Positions 42,120 through 52,300 of a DNA stretch of 64,000 bases are shown one piece after another. The translations under genes and the position numbers were made by a program. Position 1 is the first letter of the stretch, and each line of letters starts with the position of its first letter. The notes under the pieces are model-generated. The model was not told the origin of the DNA, made no database searches, and saw only the letters and a list, made by a program, of their open reading frames with translations. Source of the stretch: Chromera velia (Eukaryota; Sar; Chromeraceae); assembly GCA_018398765.1 (NCBI GenBank), contig JAHBMJ010001184.1:1-64000 (forward strand), written 5' to 3'.

Positions 42120-42927
42120 GGCCCTGCACGTGCATTTCTGATCTAAAGACATGACGGAGCAAGAAGAAAAGGAATAAAACGATGAATGTAGCAGCAGTGG
42201 CGATTGTGACAACTCCGTTGGCCCAGTTCAGCGTATACCAACACTATAGCAAACAGTGTAAGGACTCCAGGTATCTCACCCAACACCTTCGAGCGTACCC
42301 GCAGAGATAGGGGTGTATGACACCGACGGGGGGTGGTGTGCAGCGCTACAAGAGCTGAGGGTGGATGCCCCCTCCCGGTGTGATTCAGAATGAGGTCATC
42401 TGAAAACGCCGGACTACGGATGGCGGGGGGGTGTGAGGCATAATGGTAGACAAAAAAAACTCCTAACTTCTCAGCTATACAATATCCTAAAATCTCTTCA
42501 ACTATTTAAGACTATCTTAAAACTCAAAAACACTAATATATCTTAAACTATCAGACACTATTTAAAAGTGTCTTCAAACAAACTTGAACCATGTTACTAA
42601 TATGTCACTAGCTTAGTTAACAATCGTGTGCGATCTCATTCATGTGCAACTTGTTAATGACTGTGCAAGTCATCAGTAATTTCTCGATCTCCAAACAGTC
42701 AGAGATGCTGAGAGGAGAGGGAAAGGCAATAGAGGGAAAGGCGATAGAGTCATACATGCATGTACTCAATCTCGGTCCATTGAGACACCATGTATGAATG
42801 CGATACACTAATTGGAACACCTGACTACCCCAACGCGAAGTCACCCCGATACGTTTTGATAAGCCTATGGACCCCCTTCAGGCATGAGGTCCGACCTATC
42901 TATAGATACATAATGAAAATGACTCAG

Positions 42928-42966
<39 letters not shown>

Positions 42967-43290
42967 ACTCTCTCTCTCTGAGACTTTCCCCGGTTTGCAT
43001 ACACAAAACATGTTATGGAGCATCGTTGCATGCATGGGCCTCTAAAAAAAAAAATGTATGCATGCATGCATTAAAAAGCTGAACGTCAGCCTCGGTGGGC
43101 AACTCCGCATGGACACCGGGGGGAGGTATCCCTTCTTGCACGGGCCGGTAGCAGCGGATACCGGGGGGGGCGGTGTCCGGCGCATCGGGCGCGAAGCGCC
43201 CAATGCCCGTCCCGCCATCCACGGGCATAACGGAGCAAGCTTGGATGCCCTCCCCCCCCCCGGTGTCCTAATAGGAGGATACACCCCTAT
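42120..43290. other. Spacer with CT microsatellite and GC hairpins
   Basis: A CT run at 42930-42980. TGCATGCA words at 43027-43034 and 43059-43070. Around 43190-43225 lie perfect short hairpins: GGGCG..CGCCC, and ATGCCCGT paired with ACGGGCAT. No gene was recognised. Confidence 0.55.
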
Positions 43291-43297
43291 CTGCAGA

Positions 43298-43520
43298 GGT
43301 ATGAAGACCTCGAGAAAGAGCTTTGCGAGAAAGACCAGAGATTGGTCCAGCTGCGTGAGAACCAAAATAATATGGTCTACACATAAAAGCAGATAGCTGA
43401 CCTCAAAGACGAGCTTCTGCAGCGAGTGCAAGAAATATTTTCCCAATTTCTGTAGCGGTCAGAACAAGCTCCAGCTCCTCTGGCGCCCAGGGTCTCTCCT
43501 CCCAAGCCAATGGGTAAGAC
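43298..43520 (+). pseudogene. Coiled-coil gene fragment, interrupted
   Basis: One frame reads YEDLEKELCEKDQRLVQL, then KQIADLKDELLQRVQEI, then a Pro-rich end. It is interrupted twice in frame by UAA/UAG but not shifted. The heptad pattern is good. It has no recognised parent and no clear start, so it is called a fragment. Confidence 0.4.
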
Positions 43521-43601
43521 AGTTACGGTCGTTTTCTCCAGCTAACTAGAGGAGCATGGGGCACTTCCTTCAGTTCTTTAGCTTCTCCTTCTGATGCCAG
43601 A

Positions 43602-44282
43602 TTAGTTTTGCCACTGCAGACTTCTGTCTCCTGGTCCCGAGAGAATCTTCTTCCTTTTCTTCTGCTGTTGCTTCTTCTTCTTCTTCTCCTCCTCCTTCTT
43701 CGTCTCCTTCTTCTTCTTCTTCTTCTTCTTCTTCTTCTTTTTCTTCTCCTTCTCTTTCTTCTCCTTCTTCTTCTTCTTCTTCTTCTTCTTCTTCTTCTTC
43801 TTCTCATTCTTCTTCTCCTTCTTCTTCTTCTTCTTCTTCTTCTTCTTCTCCTCCTTCTCCTTCTTCTCCTCCTTCTCCTCTGTCTTTTTCTTCTCCTCTG
43901 TCTTCTCCTTGAAGTTCTCCTCCGTTTTCTTCTTCTCCTTCTTCTCCTCCTCCTTCTTCTTCTTTTTCTTCTTCTTCTCATTCTTCTTCTTCTTCTTTTT
44001 CTTCTTCTTCTTCTTCTTTTTCTCCTCCTCCTCCGAGGACTCCTTCTTCTCCTCCGTCTTCTTTTTCTCCTCCGTCTTCTTCTTTTTCTCCGTCTTCTCT
44101 TTCTTCTCCTCCTTCTTCTCCTTCTCCTCCGTCTTCTTCTTCTCCTCCATCTTTTTTTTCTTCTCCTCCTCCGTCTTCTTCTTTTCCTCCTCCTCCTCCG
44201 TCTTCTTCTTTTCCTCCTCCTCCGTCTTCTTCTTCTCCTCTGTCTTCTTCTTCTCCTCTACCTTTCCTGTCCCACAGTCCAT
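43602..44282 (-). CDS. Glu/Lys-repeat frame, copy 2
   Basis: The minus strand reads VEEKKKTEEKKKTEEEE and similar for about 200 residues, from a CTT/CTC tract at about 43660-44270. It ends in QQQKKRKKILSGPGD, the same tail as copy 1. It could be a charged disordered protein or a repeat by-product. The shared tail shows that copy 1 and copy 2 are duplicates. Confidence 0.4.
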   Translation of the reverse strand: MDCGTGKVEEKKKTEEKKKTEEEEKKKTEEEEEKKKTEEEKKKKMEEKKKTEEKEKKEEKKEKTEKKKKTEEKKKTEEKKESSEEEEKKKKKKKKKKKKKNEKKKKKKKKEEEKKEKKKTEENFKEKTEEKKKTEEKEEKKEKEEKKKKKKKKKKEKKNEKKKKKKKKKKKKKEKKEKEKKKKKKKKKKKKKETKKEEEKKKKKQQQKKRKKILSGPGDRSLQWQN

Positions 44283-44485
44283 CCCCCTGCCGCTTTGATT
44301 CCTGTGAAGGTTCTTTTAAGGGATTCTGAAGTCTCTATTAGGCGCACGTCAGTCAACTGAGGCACTTCCCAAAGAACCTCCTCATACCTTTCGTCTGGAC
44401 ACTCCACCGTGAAACATTTGAAGGCTTCTAGGATACTCCCCGTCTTGTCAGAGTCGTCGGCCTTAAGAAGCGGTTGATGAACCAC
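44258..44485 (-). CDS. Non-repetitive coding-like segment between the two Glu/Lys copies
   Basis: About 75 residues in another frame: LKADDSDKTGSILEAFKCF, then CPDERYEEVLWEVPQL, then TSESLKRTFTGIKAAGG. The composition is like a real globular domain but the family is unknown. It may be an exon of the same gene or a frame-shifted part. Confidence 0.35.
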   Translation of the reverse strand: MVHQPLLKADDSDKTGSILEAFKCFTVECPDERYEEVLWEVPQLTDVRLIETSESLKRTFTGIKAAGGWTVGQER

Positions 44486-45695
44486 ACATATACGGATCTC
44501 TGTGCTGTTCCATAGCTTCCCTTTCAGCCGGAGGCACCTTCACTATCAGCAATCTGTCATCGTCTCTCTTGACTTCTTCTCCTGGTCCCAAGAGAATCTT
44601 CTTCCTTTTCTTCTGCTGCTTTTTCTTCTTTTTCTTCTTCTCCTTCTTCTCTTCCTCCTTCTTTTGATTCTTCTTCTTGTTCTTCTCCTCTGTCTTCTTC
44701 AAATTCTCTTCCTCCTTCTTCTCCTTGTTCTTCTCCTCCTTCTTCTCCTCCTCCGTCGTCTTCTTCTCCTCCGTCTTCTTCTTCTCTTCCGTCTTCTCCT
44801 CCTTCTCCTCCGTCTTCTTCTTCTCCTCCGTCTTCTTCTCCTCCTCCGTTTTCTTCTTCAAGTTCTCCTCCATCTTCTTCAAGTTCTCCTCCGTCTTCTT
44901 CAAGTTCTCCTCCGTCTTCTTCTTCTCCTCCATCTTCTTCTTCTCCTCTGTCTTCTTCTCCTCGGAATCTGTCTTCTTCTTCTCCTCCACCTTCTTCTCC
45001 TCCTCCTCCTCCTCGGAGTCTGTCTTCTTCTTCTTCTTCTTCTCCTTCTTCTTATTCTCCTCTGTCTTCTTCTTCTTCTCCTCCGTCTTCTTCTTCTCGT
45101 CCGTTTTTTTCTTCTCCTCCATCTTCTTCTTCTTCTCCGTCTTCTTCTTCTTCTCTGTCTTCTTCTTTTTTTCTATCTTCTCCTTCTTCTTCTCCTCCTT
45201 CTCCTCCTCCTCCTTGTCCTCCTCCTCCTTCTTCTCCTCCTCTTCCTTCTCCTCCTTCTCCTCGTTCTTCTCCTTCTTCTCCTTCTTCTTCTTCTTTTTC
45301 TTCTTCTTCTTTTTCTCCTTCTTCTCCTTCTTCTTCTTCTTCTTCTTCTTCTTCTTCTTCTTCTTTTTCTTCTTCTTCACGGTGTGGGGAGAGGCAGTTG
45401 AAGCTGCTGCTGCGGAGCAAGAAAACAGATGCGGAGCCTGAGGATGCGGAGGTACCCCCACAGGGCCGTGGAGGTCACAGATTTGCATTTCTGTCTCTTC
45501 TTCCTCTCTGCCTGCTACTGCTGTTGAGACAGGGACAGACATCCCTTCATACGTCTGCATGCTATCATTGCCCTCATTTTTATTGTATAATCCTCCCTCG
45601 AGCCTTAATTCCCCTCTTTTTCTGATGACTCGACCAGCCAACAGAAGCACACGTGTCCATGGTGACTGGCCCCTCCCTCGCCTGACGTACGACAC
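44463..45695 (-). CDS. Glu/Lys-repeat protein, copy 1
   Basis: A 410-codon minus-strand frame. The N-terminal 100 residues are not repetitive (MQICDLHGPVGVPP, HLFSCSAAAASTASP). About 250 residues of KKTEEKKK, ENLKKTEENLKKMEE and poly-Lys/Glu follow, then KRKKILLGPGEEVKRDDDRL, LLIVKVPPAE and a stop. It is highly charged and probably disordered or a long single helix. Real expression is unproven. Confidence 0.45.
   Translation of the reverse strand: MSYVRRGRGQSPWTRVLLLAGRVIRKRGELRLEGGLYNKNEGNDSMQTYEGMSVPVSTAVAGREEEETEMQICDLHGPVGVPPHPQAPHLFSCSAAAASTASPHTVKKKKKKKKKKKKKKKKKEKKEKKKKKKKKKKKEKKEKNEEKEEKEEEEKKEEEDKEEEEKEEKKKEKIEKKKKTEKKKKTEKKKKMEEKKKTDEKKKTEEKKKKTEENKKKEKKKKKKTDSEEEEEEKKVEEKKKTDSEEKKTEEKKKMEEKKKTEENLKKTEENLKKMEENLKKKTEEEKKTEEKKKTEEKEEKTEEKKKTEEKKTTEEEKKEEKNKEKKEEENLKKTEEKNKKKNQKKEEEKKEKKKKKKKQQKKRKKILLGPGEEVKRDDDRLLIVKVPPAEREAMEQHRDPYMCGSSTAS
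44600..45385. repeat. Long homopurine/homopyrimidine CTT/CTC tract
   Basis: Almost uninterrupted pyrimidine on the + strand, as CTT, CTC and TTTTTC units. A second tract lies at about 43660-44270. Such mirror-like tracts can form triplex (H-DNA), a known property of GAA/TTC repeats. Confidence 0.9.
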
Positions 45696-45699
45696 AAAA

Positions 45700-46640
45700 G
45701 GGGAACCCGGAGGCGGAACTGAAAGAAGAAGAAGAAGACAGGCCTGAGGAGGAGAGAGAAAGGCAAAAAGGGACTCCGGACGATGACCTCCCGCTAGATC
45801 ATCATGGTGGAAGGGGAGGTGAACATTTCGACGTTATCTGAGCGTAGACACTTGTGAATCATGCTGTGAGTGTCATTCTGCGGACTCGGGAGGCGATCGA
45901 ACATGATCCCTCCCTTCGTCCTTTGCGAAGTGGATGCCCTCTTTCTTTCTTTCTTTTTTCCCACACGCCGGGGGACCGCCTCGATCCTTGCCCATGCATA
46001 TGCAGGCTTTCTTCCGACTGCGTGTCTCAAAGGTCCAGTCTCAATCGCTACATCTATTTTCTTCCTTTTAAAATCCTAAAGCAAACACTCATAGGCACTC
46101 TAAAAATAATTTGATTGTCTACTCTCTTGCCCCCTCACTTGCTACCCACCCATCCTCCACCCCCACAAACTTACTCGCTTCTCGTCCCTGCAGAATGCGT
46201 AGGAGACTTGCTCATGAAAAGAAAAAAAAAGATTAGAGAACAAGGCAACGCCGTCCCAACACCAGTAGCACTCGATCCCTTCTTTGGCTGCAAAATCAAT
46301 CAATCGATCAATCAACCAATATCAATCAATCAATCGCTGTGACAGATGACGCAAGACCCGTAAAAGCGGAAGTTGGTTTGACAATATGATTTAATCAGGG
46401 AAAAAGAATCGGGGGGTTCTCCGTCTGCTAACTCGACACCCTCTCTAGCTCCCTTCATGATCCTTCATGCATGTGCCATCCCCCTCCAGCTGTTCTCCCT
46501 ATCACTGAAAAACCTCCATAAAGCGACTCCATGAATGCATGCATGATAAAAATGGGGGTAGGAGAGAGAAACATGCTCTTATGAGGTGTGTCTTATACGT
46601 GAGTGCACGCACGATATAAGAACTGACACTCTGATTGACT
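45700..46640. other. Spacer with short repeats
   Basis: Holds an ATCA run at about 46288-46340 and TGCATGCA at 46536-46543. A minus-strand frame at 45794-46030 ends MFDRLPSPQNDTHS..STMMI and could be a terminal exon of the WSC-like gene, without good splice support. Confidence 0.4.
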
Positions 46641-46647
46641 GACCGAC

Positions 46648-47020
46648 CATAAAAAACAGAGAGGCTATGCGGCCCCCCACAGACTTTTCGGCATTGCTGG
46701 GGCACGGGGTGTGGCACCAGGCCCACTGTCTCTGTTTCTCGGGAGGAATGATGGCGAAGCACCAACATTCCTTCCCCCGAGTCCCAGAAACAGCGTAGCC
46801 ATCGCCCCCCGTTTCTTTCCCCCCCCAGCAGCGAAAAGCACAGGACTGGGGAACGTTGTCCCCGTTGTCCCCCCCTGCCTTGCAGAAAAGGCCACTTCTC
46901 CTCATGGAGAACGAACCGGGCACAGCCCCATTCCTCGAGCGGCCCGACTGGCCGCTCGCTAACCGTACTCATTGTGGTGGTGGTTGTAGTAGTAGTGGTG
47001 ACGGTGGTGGTGGTGACACC
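46648..47020 (-). CDS. Exon: Thr linker plus WSC-like carbohydrate-binding domain, frame disturbed
   Basis: The exon starts in phase 0 after CTCTGCAG and ends in phase 1 at GTCGGT. It opens with a run of about 12 Thr, then EEWGC, then (in the next frame) SCAFRCWGG, GKECWCFAI, HTPCPSNAE, then back in the first frame KVCGGPHSLSVFY. WSC domains have this order of cysteines and end in CGGp..lS.Y; they bind cell-wall or surface glycans. The frame changes twice, so the total is in frame again at the end. Base-call errors in nearby G and A runs, or a young pseudogene, would explain this. The Thr-linker style is the same as at 862-1659. Confidence 0.55.
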
Positions 47021-47463
47021 CTGCAGAGCGAGGTGAGTAGGAAAGATAGGGGGAGATAAGGGAGAGAAATGAACAGTTACTGAAACAAAGAACTTTAATT
47101 AAGTCGCATACTAGGTTCCATAGGCCATAGATATAAAAACTATGCAGCAAGCAGAGGGAGGATCCATGAGAGACTGCAGAGAGAGAAGGCGCAGGAGCAA
47201 CATAAAAAAAAACTCTAAAAAAGAGGGTTAATGTGAAAGGCAGGCAGACGGAGAGCGAGATGCACAAAGCGCAGAGCCGCCGAAGAAAGGGATAGACAGA
47301 AGGTATACAGGCAGAAAGCACAGTTGTATTCTCTGTCCTTGCCCCGGGCGAATACGGTAACCCTCATCACGTTCATAGAAAGACGGGCACAAAACTTTCT
47401 TGGCCCACGGAAGACCCAAAGGGTGTCAAAGGCACGTGCGTCATGGCAGAGAAGAGACTTACT

Positions 47464-47600
47464 AAGTCGACATCACCGCGGAAACCCTGTCCACCTCTTC
47501 CACCAGAAAAAAACACTCCGCAGAGGAGAGCTCAAATTCCCCAAGGGAGTGTACGTGGCGGTTGTTTTGGAGGTTGAGGAGGCAGAGACGCTGCCAGCTC
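47464..47600 (-). CDS. Coding-like segment upstream of the WSC-like exon
   Basis: The minus-strand frame SWQRLCLLNLQNNRHVHSLG, then ELSSAECFFLVEEVDRVSA, lies between a possible AG and a possible GTGATG. It may be an upstream exon of the WSC-like gene. The splice borders are weak. Confidence 0.25.
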
Positions 47601-47609
47601 TCTATCCCC

Positions 47610-48395
47610 CAAGGCACCAAAACAAGAGCAAGCGGGGGGAGCTACCATGACTCAGAGCTGCTTCTGCAGAGATAGGAAAGGGAAAGGGGAGGGGAAAAAC
47701 AATGAATATGTCCATCACGAAGGGCCAAAAGTTAGATGCAGGGGAAGAGGAAGATTAGCAGCCAAGGGGGATGAAACAGCTGGAGACGGAAGGTTCAAAA
47801 CGATTTGTGAGGAGACGGGAAAAGGACAATTGCTAAGGAAGACACACTAAAAAGATCTGTGCATGCTGTCGACACCAGGCATACGGGAAAATCGGTAGAG
47901 CACAATTCTCACAGCAGCAGCTTTGCCAGGGAGACAACAAAAGGAAAAAACATGGAGAGGCAGAATTTAAATAGGAAAACACGACAGAATTCAACACAGT
48001 CTATTTTTGAAGGGCGCACTGTAATGTTGAAGTAATGATAGTATACAATGAGATATGGAATAGGAAAGAAGTAGTAGAAGAAGAAAAGGGAATAAGACAA
48101 CTGCCAGTCCGGTGGCGCAGACTTAGAATGACAAGCAAACGGCCATGCACTGAGGCAGGCGTGATACACTGAATATAATGGGTGAGTGCCTTAAAAGAAA
48201 AAGAAGTTATAGGGCCCAAGAAACGAGGAACAACATAACGTATTAAATTAAACACCGATCCAAGCTAGCCAAAACGATAAGCAAGTTAACGAAGCTCAAA
48301 CAGGAAGTTCTATAAGCTAGTAAGACTAGTAGTAAGATGAAATAGCGTTAACTATCTCTGATAAAAAAAATACAAATACAAGTGAAAGTATACTA
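47610..48395. other. Spacer, nothing recognised
   Basis: A/G-rich sequence without a convincing exon, repeat or RNA gene on either strand. Confidence 0.4.
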
Positions 48396-48399
48396 TAGA

Positions 48400-48600
48400 T
48401 TTGAAGTCCCACACTAGGATTCCACAAAAGAGTTCCACACTAGGATTCCACAGCAGAATTCCCCAGGAAAGTTCCACAAACAACCCGAGATGAAACAAGA
48501 TACAAAATCAACATGTGGAACCGAATTGTGGAAAGTTCTCACATGAAGGTTCCACATGCATCCACATGCATCCACAGGCGTTCACACAATATTCTACAAC
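48400..48600. repeat. TTCCACA word cluster
   Basis: About ten TTCCACA or TCCACA words, including CCACATGCATCCACATGCATCCACA. A closely similar block lies at 59868-59932 upstream of the gene at 60119. Confidence 0.7.
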
Positions 48601-48966
48601 GTCCATAAACGAAATCATCAGAATCATCAGCCAATCAATCACCCAAAAACACATACAGAATTTTTGATTTCAGATCGACTTCTGACTTAGCGAAATTCAT
48701 TCATTTCATTCAACCACTCTGGTACCTTGGGCAACTGTACTCACAGCTACCTTCTGACTAACAACCCTTACTGTCAACTTCGCTCATCACTCTAGCTTCT
48801 TCTAGCTGATTCTAGCTAATCGCTACTCTAGGGATTCGACTCTCTTCTCATTCGCCAACTAAAGAGTCTGCACTCTGTCTGACTTCGGGGCCGGAGGAGT
48901 ACAGAACACGTGGTGACTTGCCGCGAGAGTCGACCCTTCTGAAAGGAGAAAAACCAAGCAAACCGA

Positions 48967-49185
48967 ACCACATCACGAAGTGCTGCTCAAAAATCACCAA
49001 CAGGAGCCATCGACAACCACAAAAGCGATAACTGCAACAAAAGGCAATAGAATCTGGACCACACCACGAAGTGCTGCTCAAAATCCTTGAGTCGCCACCC
49101 ACACAAACCATCGACAACTACGAAAGCGACAACTACAAAAAAAAAAAGAATCTAGACCAGACCACGAAGTGCTGCTCAAATTTGT
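48967..49185. repeat. Tandem 90-99-bp repeat, about 2.3 copies
   Basis: The word CACGAAGTGCTGCTCAAA recurs at about 48974, 49064 and 49163. Each copy also carries CATCGACAAC and AAAAGCGA words between. It lies just upstream of the coding part of the second LTR element and may belong to its leader or LTR. Confidence 0.75.
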
Positions 49186-49189
49186 AGAC

Positions 49190-49224
49190 ACACACATACA
49201 CACACACACACACATACACACACA

Positions 49225-49269
<45 letters not shown>

Positions 49270-49300
49270 ACACATACACACACACACACACATACAAACA
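49190..49300. repeat. (CA)n microsatellite
   Basis: CACACATACA-type dinucleotide run of about 110 bases. Confidence 0.95.
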
Positions 49301-52300
49301 GATACAATCGTTACCGTTCAAGCAATCCAGACAACCTTTTTCTTAAATAGAGATCCCCGGAAGAGGAAGGAAAACAAAATCGATTATTTCGGTTACTATC
49401 TCATCTTTGAAACCAAACACCAGCGCATCTTTTTCATCCAACCCCATCTCTATGCCCTGGATCTAGTAGCACCTCTTCCATGCCGTTGGAGCCTATTCAG
49501 AACAGATTTCGCACGAACTTGGAAACGAACCGCATACCTCGACCCTACCATTCCGGGATTTGCGTATCTTCCTGCACAGATCAAACCGCACAAAGACGCA
49601 TTCATTCCTACCCCAATAAATCTCCTTGCTGTAAGACAAGAAAACACTAAACAAAATAAGATACAGGGACCCGTTTACGACTTGTATACAAAACCGTCAG
49701 ACAACCTGATCACCAACCCAAGGGAACGAGCAAAAACAGTGGCTGAGAGAACAATCAGATTAAACAAACGATTTGCACGCTCTAATCTGAACGTCTTCTT
49801 ACTCGATCAATACACCTCTACTCTGGCAGCGCACCACCGCACTGCACGAAGCGTCTACAAGGCCCTAGCACTAGACACCACAACACAAGAGCGAATTCTT
49901 TCCTCTTACTCCGCCTACCTACCCCTTTACATCATTCCATCTGGCGACTACTCTTGCCCTGTAACCGACTGCCCTGACTGTCGACGACAATATGCCATCA
50001 GCCAATCCCTAAGCCAAGGCCAAGGCAGCCGCTAAAGCTAAAGTGCAACCCAAAGCGAAGGTGAAAGGCCTAGCAAAAGCAAAAGCGAAAGGAGCACCCA
50101 AAGCCAAAGCCAAAGCACAAGCAAAAGCCGAAGCAGCCAATCAACATATGAACCCACCAGGTCCTGTACAAGATCAAGTACTTGCTGGGCAAGACCCTCT
50201 TCCTCAGCAATAAGACGAACCTATACTCAATGCACAGGCTCAGGCAGCAGCACCCGGCCAACAGGTGGCAGGAGCTGCAGCATCAGGACCCGACAATAGA
50301 CTCCAACAACAGGGTCTGCTGGGATCAGACATGGAGATGCAGGATGCTGCACAAGACCTCATCGGGCAGCAGGTCGTTCATAATCAAGCTCCTCAAGGCG
50401 CACCCCACCTTCTCTCGAATTTGTCCCAATTGGAAGGCTTCGGTCCTCCTGCAGCGACCGGTCCTTCTTTCGCTAGTGCTGTGGCCAATACCCTCAGACC
50501 CAACCTTCGGAACCTGGACCTTCAAATGATAGTCGAGCTGTAAAGACAAGGGTTCATATTCAGAGTCGACACAGAAGCAACTTGGTTCCCATACCAATTC
50601 CTCCAGAACAAGCCTCTCACCAGCACCACAGTAGCGGTTGACAACAGAATCACAGAGATATGCCTCGAATCAAAATGGACCTTCCTTCCTTTTCTGGAGA
50701 CGACCGTGCTCAGACCAAACCTTATTGAGGCAGAATGCTTCGCCTGTACGAACGAATGGGATCATGGAATTTCTTGGATTTTCGAGACATTTACTTTCCT
50801 TCTACCTTGACAGAAAAAGCAAAAACGTGGTACGACCAGCTGCCACCCGGAAGACTTCCCCAGATACAAAACACCGACCAGCTTGGCAATCTGTTCCTGA
50901 AAGAATACGAACTAACTGAGGCAGACCAAGACTCGGCAGAGGAAAAACTCTTTTCTCTTAAACAAAAACTGACCGAGTCTCTAGACGAATATGCGACCAG
51001 ACATCGAACCCTCTGCAACGAAAACGGAAAAGACATCGATTCAACGCATGTCGTGAAGCACTTTATCAAGGGAATATTACAAGAGACAGTCCGAGTGGCA
51101 TTACGAACAAAAAGCTATCTCTCCTTCCAAGAAGTACTGATAGACACAAAAAGGTATCAGTCAGTCGCACCATCAGTCACCTATCATGTCTCTGCGGCCG
51201 TTGCGGAACCGACCCCACCAACAACGATGGTATCGAGCACTGGATTGACAACTCAGGCGACGACAGGAAGAGCAACAATGGCGACTTCAGTCTCGAGGAA
51301 CTAGACCCCCACCTTCTCTACCGCAAACAGCGTCCTCGACCAAGGCACCTACAACACTAACCCTTCTCCTTCATATAAAAACGTACAGACTATGATCGCC
51401 AGTGTTGTAGGACAAATTAGACAGGCTATACCAGCAAGGAACTGCGAGAAATGCACAGGAACGCAGACACACACACAAGCAGGCTGCCCCGTCCCTCGTA
51501 ACATGATTTGCAACTATTGCTTCAAGCCCGGACACCTGAAAGTTGCCTGCAGAGCCCTGAAGAGGGACTCAGTAAGACCTACTTACCAATTAGAGAATGG
51601 ACCTATGAGAGATGGACGAAAAATGGACCTCTTTGCCGCCCGAAGAGGCCAGCCATACCTAGAAAGACGTCCCGACTCTTTTGCGTCACGACCGGGACCC
51701 CTGCTGTTCCAACCACAGACCCCGGACACCTGGTAAGGACTCCCAGGCACTGGCCGCCCGCTGTCTCCGCCAAATGGCTTCCCAAGAACTTCTAGTAGGC
51801 TCAGAACTCCTCCTCTACCGCCAACCACACCGCCTGTCACCACAGATGCCAACAAAACCCCGATCAACACTCGGAACAGATACCAAAAAAGATAAGGCGC
51901 TTAGGGACAACAAGGAGCGACCCTAAGTGATCCAACAGCTCCCGAAAACCCACCCTTTTTCTAGCAACATACCTTCGAAAAGAATTGCCCATGTGACTCT
52001 CTCTTCTCAGGGAGTGGGAGTCGCGGTCTCAATGAATCATCGGGATTCACCTCCAGTAGCTTGTCTAGTAGACACCGGAGCAGACATCTCCCTCCTGCAC
52101 TCAAGAGTATACAGAAGACTGAAGAAAGAAAACCCAGACTTGCCTCTGTACAGTGTTCCCTTGACTATTAAAGGCGAAGGAAGCAACAAAATAGAAAATA
52201 TAGGCGCAGTGACGCTTTCTGTCCATCTGTACGGGGTCGTAAAGAAACACCGGTTCTTTGTCTCTTCTTCAATCAATCATGACGGAATCTTAGAAAAAGA

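Noticed and set aside
43608-44360. Plus-strand poly-Leu and poly-Phe/Ser membrane-like proteins
   Set aside because: They are readings of CTT/CTC tracts; no signal or flanking coding sequence supports a membrane protein.
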